Shown piece after piece: positions 41,001 through 43,559 of a stretch of 43,559 bases of DNA (its first letter is position 1; every line of letters starts with the position of its first letter). The stretch is taken from contig JAFWPA010000042.1 of NCBI GenBank assembly GCA_017509685.1, forward strand, positions 1-43,559. Direction: 5' to 3'. The stretch comes from Bacteroidales bacterium (GTDB lineage Bacteria > Bacteroidota > Bacteroidia > Bacteroidales > UBA932). A program made the position numbers and the translations under genes. A model generated the notes under the pieces. That model worked only from the letters and a program-made list of their open reading frames with translations. It ran no database searches and was not told the DNA's origin.

Positions 41001-41609
41001 ATGAGCACACTTATCACCATCGGCCGTTCATTCGGCAGCGGCGGCGGCTTTATCGGCCAGGCCATCGGCAAAAAACTGGGTATTCCCTTCTACGACAACG
41101 AACTCATTTCCAAGGTGGCCGAGGAAAGCGGCTACTCCAAGAGCCTGTTCGCCGACGGCGAGGAAAAACGCAGCCTCTTTTCCATGAGCAGCTTCTTCTC
41201 GTCGGGCCGCATGGGCTACATAGACAGCGGCTACGTGAACGACAACGTGATGTTCAAGATCCAGAGCGAGGTCATCCGCAGCATCGCCCTCAAGGGGGAC
41301 GCCGTGATTATCGGCCGATGCGCAGACTACATCCTGCGGGACATGAAGTGCCTGAACGTGTTCATCTGCGCACCCGAGGAATACCGCATCCAGCGCCTGA
41401 TGCGGGAGGAAGGCCTCACCGAGGATGAGGCCGAAAAACTGATGCGCCGCAAGGACCGCACCCGCGAGACGTACTATAATTATTATACCTTCGGCGCCTG
41501 GGGACAGGCCGCCAACTACAATTTGTGCGTAGACAGTTCCGTCCTGGGCATCGAAGGAACGGCCGACTACATCATTGACTACGGTCGCCGCGCCGGTCTG
41601 GTAGGGTGA
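41001..41609 (+). CDS. Cytidylate-kinase-like protein
   Basis: A 202-residue nucleoside-kinase-like protein. It begins LITIGRSFGSGGGFIGQAIGKKLGIPFYDNELI: the P-loop is of the altered SFGSGGGxIG form without the GKS/T lysine, which defines the cytidylate-kinase-like family rather than Cmk itself. VIIGRCADYIL, LNVFICAPEEYRIQRLMREEGL and the LID-type arginines (RRKDRTRETYYNYY) follow. The substrate is unknown. The gene is 1 bp after the MATE stop and overlaps the serine hydrolase gene by 4 bp. One ATCGGCCGATG palindrome lies inside it (41310-41320). Confidence 0.8.
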   Translation: MSTLITIGRSFGSGGGFIGQAIGKKLGIPFYDNELISKVAEESGYSKSLFADGEEKRSLFSMSSFFSSGRMGYIDSGYVNDNVMFKIQSEVIRSIALKGDAVIIGRCADYILRDMKCLNVFICAPEEYRIQRLMREEGLTEDEAEKLMRRKDRTRETYYNYYTFGAWGQAANYNLCVDSSVLGIEGTADYIIDYGRRAGLVG

Positions 41610-42865
41610 GGCCGGTCTCCCTCATATTCTGCCTTTTGCCGATGGTACTGCTGTGCAGCCAGCAGCCCTCCCGGCAGGTGGCGCCCGCAGAGGAACCGGC
41701 GATAGCCTGGAAGGCCGACCTGGAGGGAACCCTCTCCAACGAGCTCTCCCAGCTGCCGCGCATGGACCACGCCATTGACAGTTTCATGAACTTCTGGGGC
41801 CTGCAGGGCGGGTCCCTGGCCATCACGCGCCACGATTCTCTCCTGTATGCGCGCGGGTACGGACGGGCCGATGTGGGCGTGCCCATGACCCCCGACGTGC
41901 GCCTGCGCCTGGCCTCCGTTTCCAAGCTGCTCACCGCCGTGGGCATCATGCGCCTGCAGGATCAGGGAAAAGTGTTTCTGGAAACGCCGGTCTTCGGCCC
42001 TTACGGGGTGCTCAAAGAATACGACAAGTATATCAAGGACGAAGATTATTACCTGATAACGGTGGAGCACCTGATGCGCCACCAGGGCGGATTCACCTCC
42101 CGCGGCGGAGACGTGATGTTCAATACATCGCGGTTTATGCAGCAGCACGGGCTCTCCACCCCGCCCACCGCCGACTTCCTGGTACGGAAGGAACTGGGCA
42201 AGCGCCTGGCCTATGAGCCCGGGACCTATCAAGAGTACTCCAACTTTGGCTATCTGCTGCTCTCGCTCGTCATCGAGCGGGTGTCCGGCATGCCTTATGA
42301 AACCTTTATGCAGCAGGAGGTCTTCGGGCCCGCCGGCTGCCACCATTTCTCCCTGGGCGGCAACTACCTGAAGGACCGCCTGCCCGGCGAGACGCGCTAT
42401 TTCATGCACAGCGACGCCGAACCCGCCCCTTCTTTCGACGGCCTGTACGCCTCCGTGGACAAGTGTTACGGCGGCAACCACATCGAGGGCCTGCTGGGCG
42501 CCGGCGGCTGGATTGGCTCTGTGCCGGAACTGGCGCGCCTGGTGTGCGCCATCGACGGCGACGGTCCCCTGCCGGACATCCTGGACCCCTTCACGGTGGG
42601 TCAGATGACCCATTTCTTCGACAAGGAAACTTTCGGCCTGGGCTGGGTAGACTGCACCCCCGAGGGCGAATGGACCCGCACGGGTTCCTTCTCCGGCACT
42701 TCCGCGCTGATTAAGGTATACCCCGACGGCGAATGCTGGATCATGGTCTTCAACACCAGCGCCTGGCGCGGCTCCCGCTTCACCCGCAACACCGCCGCCT
42801 TATTCAACAATCTTCGCGGGCGCTTCTCTTCCCAGCTGCCGGTGCGGGACTTGTTCCGGGAATAG
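41606..42865 (+). CDS. Serine hydrolase (beta-lactamase class C/penicillin-binding fold)
   Basis: A 419-residue exported protein starting with GTG at 41606. The signal peptide (LIFCLLPMVLLCSQQ) may end in a lipobox Cys. Motifs of the class C serine hydrolase family: SVSK in LRLASVSKLLTAVG (nucleophile Ser and Lys), YSN in YQEYSNFGYLLLSLVIERVSG, EHLMRHQGGF, and GAGGWIGSVPELARLV. Such proteins are D-alanyl peptidases or esterases rather than true beta-lactamases; the substrate is unknown. Last gene of the operon; the msrA promoter follows. Confidence 0.85.
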   Translation: MRPVSLIFCLLPMVLLCSQQPSRQVAPAEEPAIAWKADLEGTLSNELSQLPRMDHAIDSFMNFWGLQGGSLAITRHDSLLYARGYGRADVGVPMTPDVRLRLASVSKLLTAVGIMRLQDQGKVFLETPVFGPYGVLKEYDKYIKDEDYYLITVEHLMRHQGGFTSRGGDVMFNTSRFMQQHGLSTPPTADFLVRKELGKRLAYEPGTYQEYSNFGYLLLSLVIERVSGMPYETFMQQEVFGPAGCHHFSLGGNYLKDRLPGETRYFMHSDAEPAPSFDGLYASVDKCYGGNHIEGLLGAGGWIGSVPELARLVCAIDGDGPLPDILDPFTVGQMTHFFDKETFGLGWVDCTPEGEWTRTGSFSGTSALIKVYPDGECWIMVFNTSAWRGSRFTRNTAALFNNLRGRFSSQLPVRDLFRE

Positions 42866-42903
42866 TTTTGACCTCGTCCGGCGCAGGTTGCAGGGGCATT
42901 CCC

Positions 42904-42934
42904 TTGCAGGACAGTGAATTATTGCGTACATTTG
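42904..42934 (+). promoter_or_regulatory. msrA: Promoter of the msrA fusion gene
   Basis: TTG (42904-42906), 20 bp, then TACATTTG (42927-42934), a good -33/-7 match. The ATG at 42939 is only 4 bp after the -7 box, so the transcript would be nearly leaderless. Confidence 0.6.
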
Positions 42935-42938
42935 TCGT

Positions 42939-43559
42939 ATGAAAGAGATTTATTTTGCAGGAGGATGCTTCTGGGGTGTAGAACACTTTTTCAAAGGAGT
43001 GGACGGTGTGGTGGAGGCCACGCCGGGCTATGCCAACGGGAATACGCAGAATCCTATCTATAAAGAAGTATATATGGATACCACCGGTTTTGCCGAGACA
43101 GTGCGGGTGCGCTACAACCCCGCCCGGGTGGACCTGGCGTTCCTTACCAGGATGTTTTTCACGGTAACCGATCCGCTTACACTAAACCGCCAGGGCCATG
43201 ATGAAGGCACCCGTTACAGAAGCGGGGTGTTTTTCAAAGATGCGGAAGACCGCCCGGTGCTGGAAGCCGTTTTCAATGAGGTCTCAGCCAAACTGGGCGT
43301 TCCGCTGGTCACTCAATTGGAAGCTCTTAAGAACTTCTACCCTGCCGAAGAGTATCACCAGAACTATCTGGACAAGAATCCGGAAGGTTACTGCCATCTT
43401 CCCCTCAAGACCTTTGCTTACCTGCGTCTTTATCAGGACGCTAAACTGTTTTTGGGAGACGAGGCCGACACCGTGGCCCGTATGGCCAACCTGTGCGCCC
43501 TCATTGCTAAAAAGATGCACTTCTTCTGGACCGGATTCTACCGCGTCATAGATAACCAG
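42939..43559 (+). CDS. msrA: MsrA fused to free-methionine-R-sulfoxide reductase domain (3' end cut by window)
   Basis: 207 residues are visible; the gene runs off the window. Residues 1-150 are peptide-methionine (S)-sulfoxide reductase: catalytic Cys10 in FAGGCFWGVEHFF, GYANGNTQNP, TGFAETVRV, RQGHDEGTRYRSGVFF, and FYPAEEYHQNYL. In the lineage MsrA is often fused to MsrB. Here instead, after YCHLPLKTFAYLRLYQDAK, the protein continues LFLGDEADTVARMANLCALIAKKMHFFWTGFYRVIDN, the start of the GAF-fold fRMsr (MsrC), which reduces free methionine-(R)-sulfoxide. The two would together handle protein-bound S and free R forms. Only about 35 residues of the second domain are in view. Confidence 0.8.
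   Translation, partial: MKEIYFAGGCFWGVEHFFKGVDGVVEATPGYANGNTQNPIYKEVYMDTTGFAETVRVRYNPARVDLAFLTRMFFTVTDPLTLNRQGHDEGTRYRSGVFFKDAEDRPVLEAVFNEVSAKLGVPLVTQLEALKNFYPAEEYHQNYLDKNPEGYCHLPLKTFAYLRLYQDAKLFLGDEADTVARMANLCALIAKKMHFFWTGFYRVIDNQ

Noticed and set aside
41606-42865. Serine hydrolase as an antibiotic-resistance beta-lactamase
   Set aside because: Only the general SxxK and YSN motifs of the class C fold are seen, and the operon context is housekeeping; there is no evidence for drug hydrolysis.

Overview
This window looks like chromosome of a member of the Bacteroidales with a fairly GC-rich backbone. The evidence is lineage-typical gene families and neighbourhoods (DUF4492 ahead of cydA-cydB, DUF3822 next to rsmD, DUF4293, DUF4249 beside a TonB-dependent receptor, paired FKBP lipoproteins), many exported lipoproteins, and repeated TAnnTTTG boxes of the Bacteroidetes -7 promoter class a short distance ahead of start codons, with little sign of Shine-Dalgarno sites. 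I cannot name the genus. No rRNA, tRNA, CRISPR array, transposase or phage gene was recognised.

Layout. 1-5500: end of infB, a terminator stacked on a promoter, a CotH-family surface lipoprotein, then leftward DoxX-like/tmk and a vapBC toxin-antitoxin pair diverging from folP. 5511-13122: an AT-richer block with a giant exported RHS/YD-repeat protein ending in a JAB-like (HxHP) putative toxin domain, plus a lipoprotein gene 13 bp downstream that may be its immunity factor. 13159-16600: a leftward run murQ, DUF4293, sugar nucleotidyltransferase, CPBP protease, FtsB/DivIC-like. 16704-22197: fabF, leftward queF/prfA, a candidate small RNA, the 3' remnant of a secreted-protein gene, and a membrane AraC regulator with an exported flavodoxin lipoprotein. 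22314-25174: cytochrome bd operon. 25363-27273: a SEL1-like protein and mazG. 27281-31880: a second AT-richer block, read leftward as C10 (streptopain-like) peptidase, DUF4249 lipoprotein, TonB-dependent receptor. 31903-36890: HerA-like ATPase, cstA, rsmD, DUF3822 and an unknown membrane-anchored protein, all leftward. 36983-42865: a tight rightward operon of DHH phosphoesterase, two FKBP-like lipoproteins, MATE transporter, cytidylate-kinase-like protein and serine hydrolase. 42939 to the end: MsrA fused to the start of a free-methionine-R-sulfoxide reductase GAF domain.

Backbone genes are housekeeping (translation start and stop, dTMP, folate, queuosine, fatty acids, cell-wall recycling, division, respiration, nucleotide sanitation, repair of oxidised methionine). 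The two AT-richer blocks are accessory: one suggests contact-dependent competition, the other extracellular proteolysis linked to outer-membrane uptake.

The least explained signals are (i) a roughly 95-bp nested inverted-repeat element present three times (17970-18065, 22200-22295, and reversed at 25210-25301) with a compensatory base change and with two opposed copies bracketing the cyd operon; (ii) an apparent stand-alone small RNA at about 19897-19995 with its own promoter and terminator; and (iii) a recurring ATCGGCC/GGCCGAT word, including four copies of the 10-bp palindrome ATCGGCCGAT, one of them in a different reading frame from the others.
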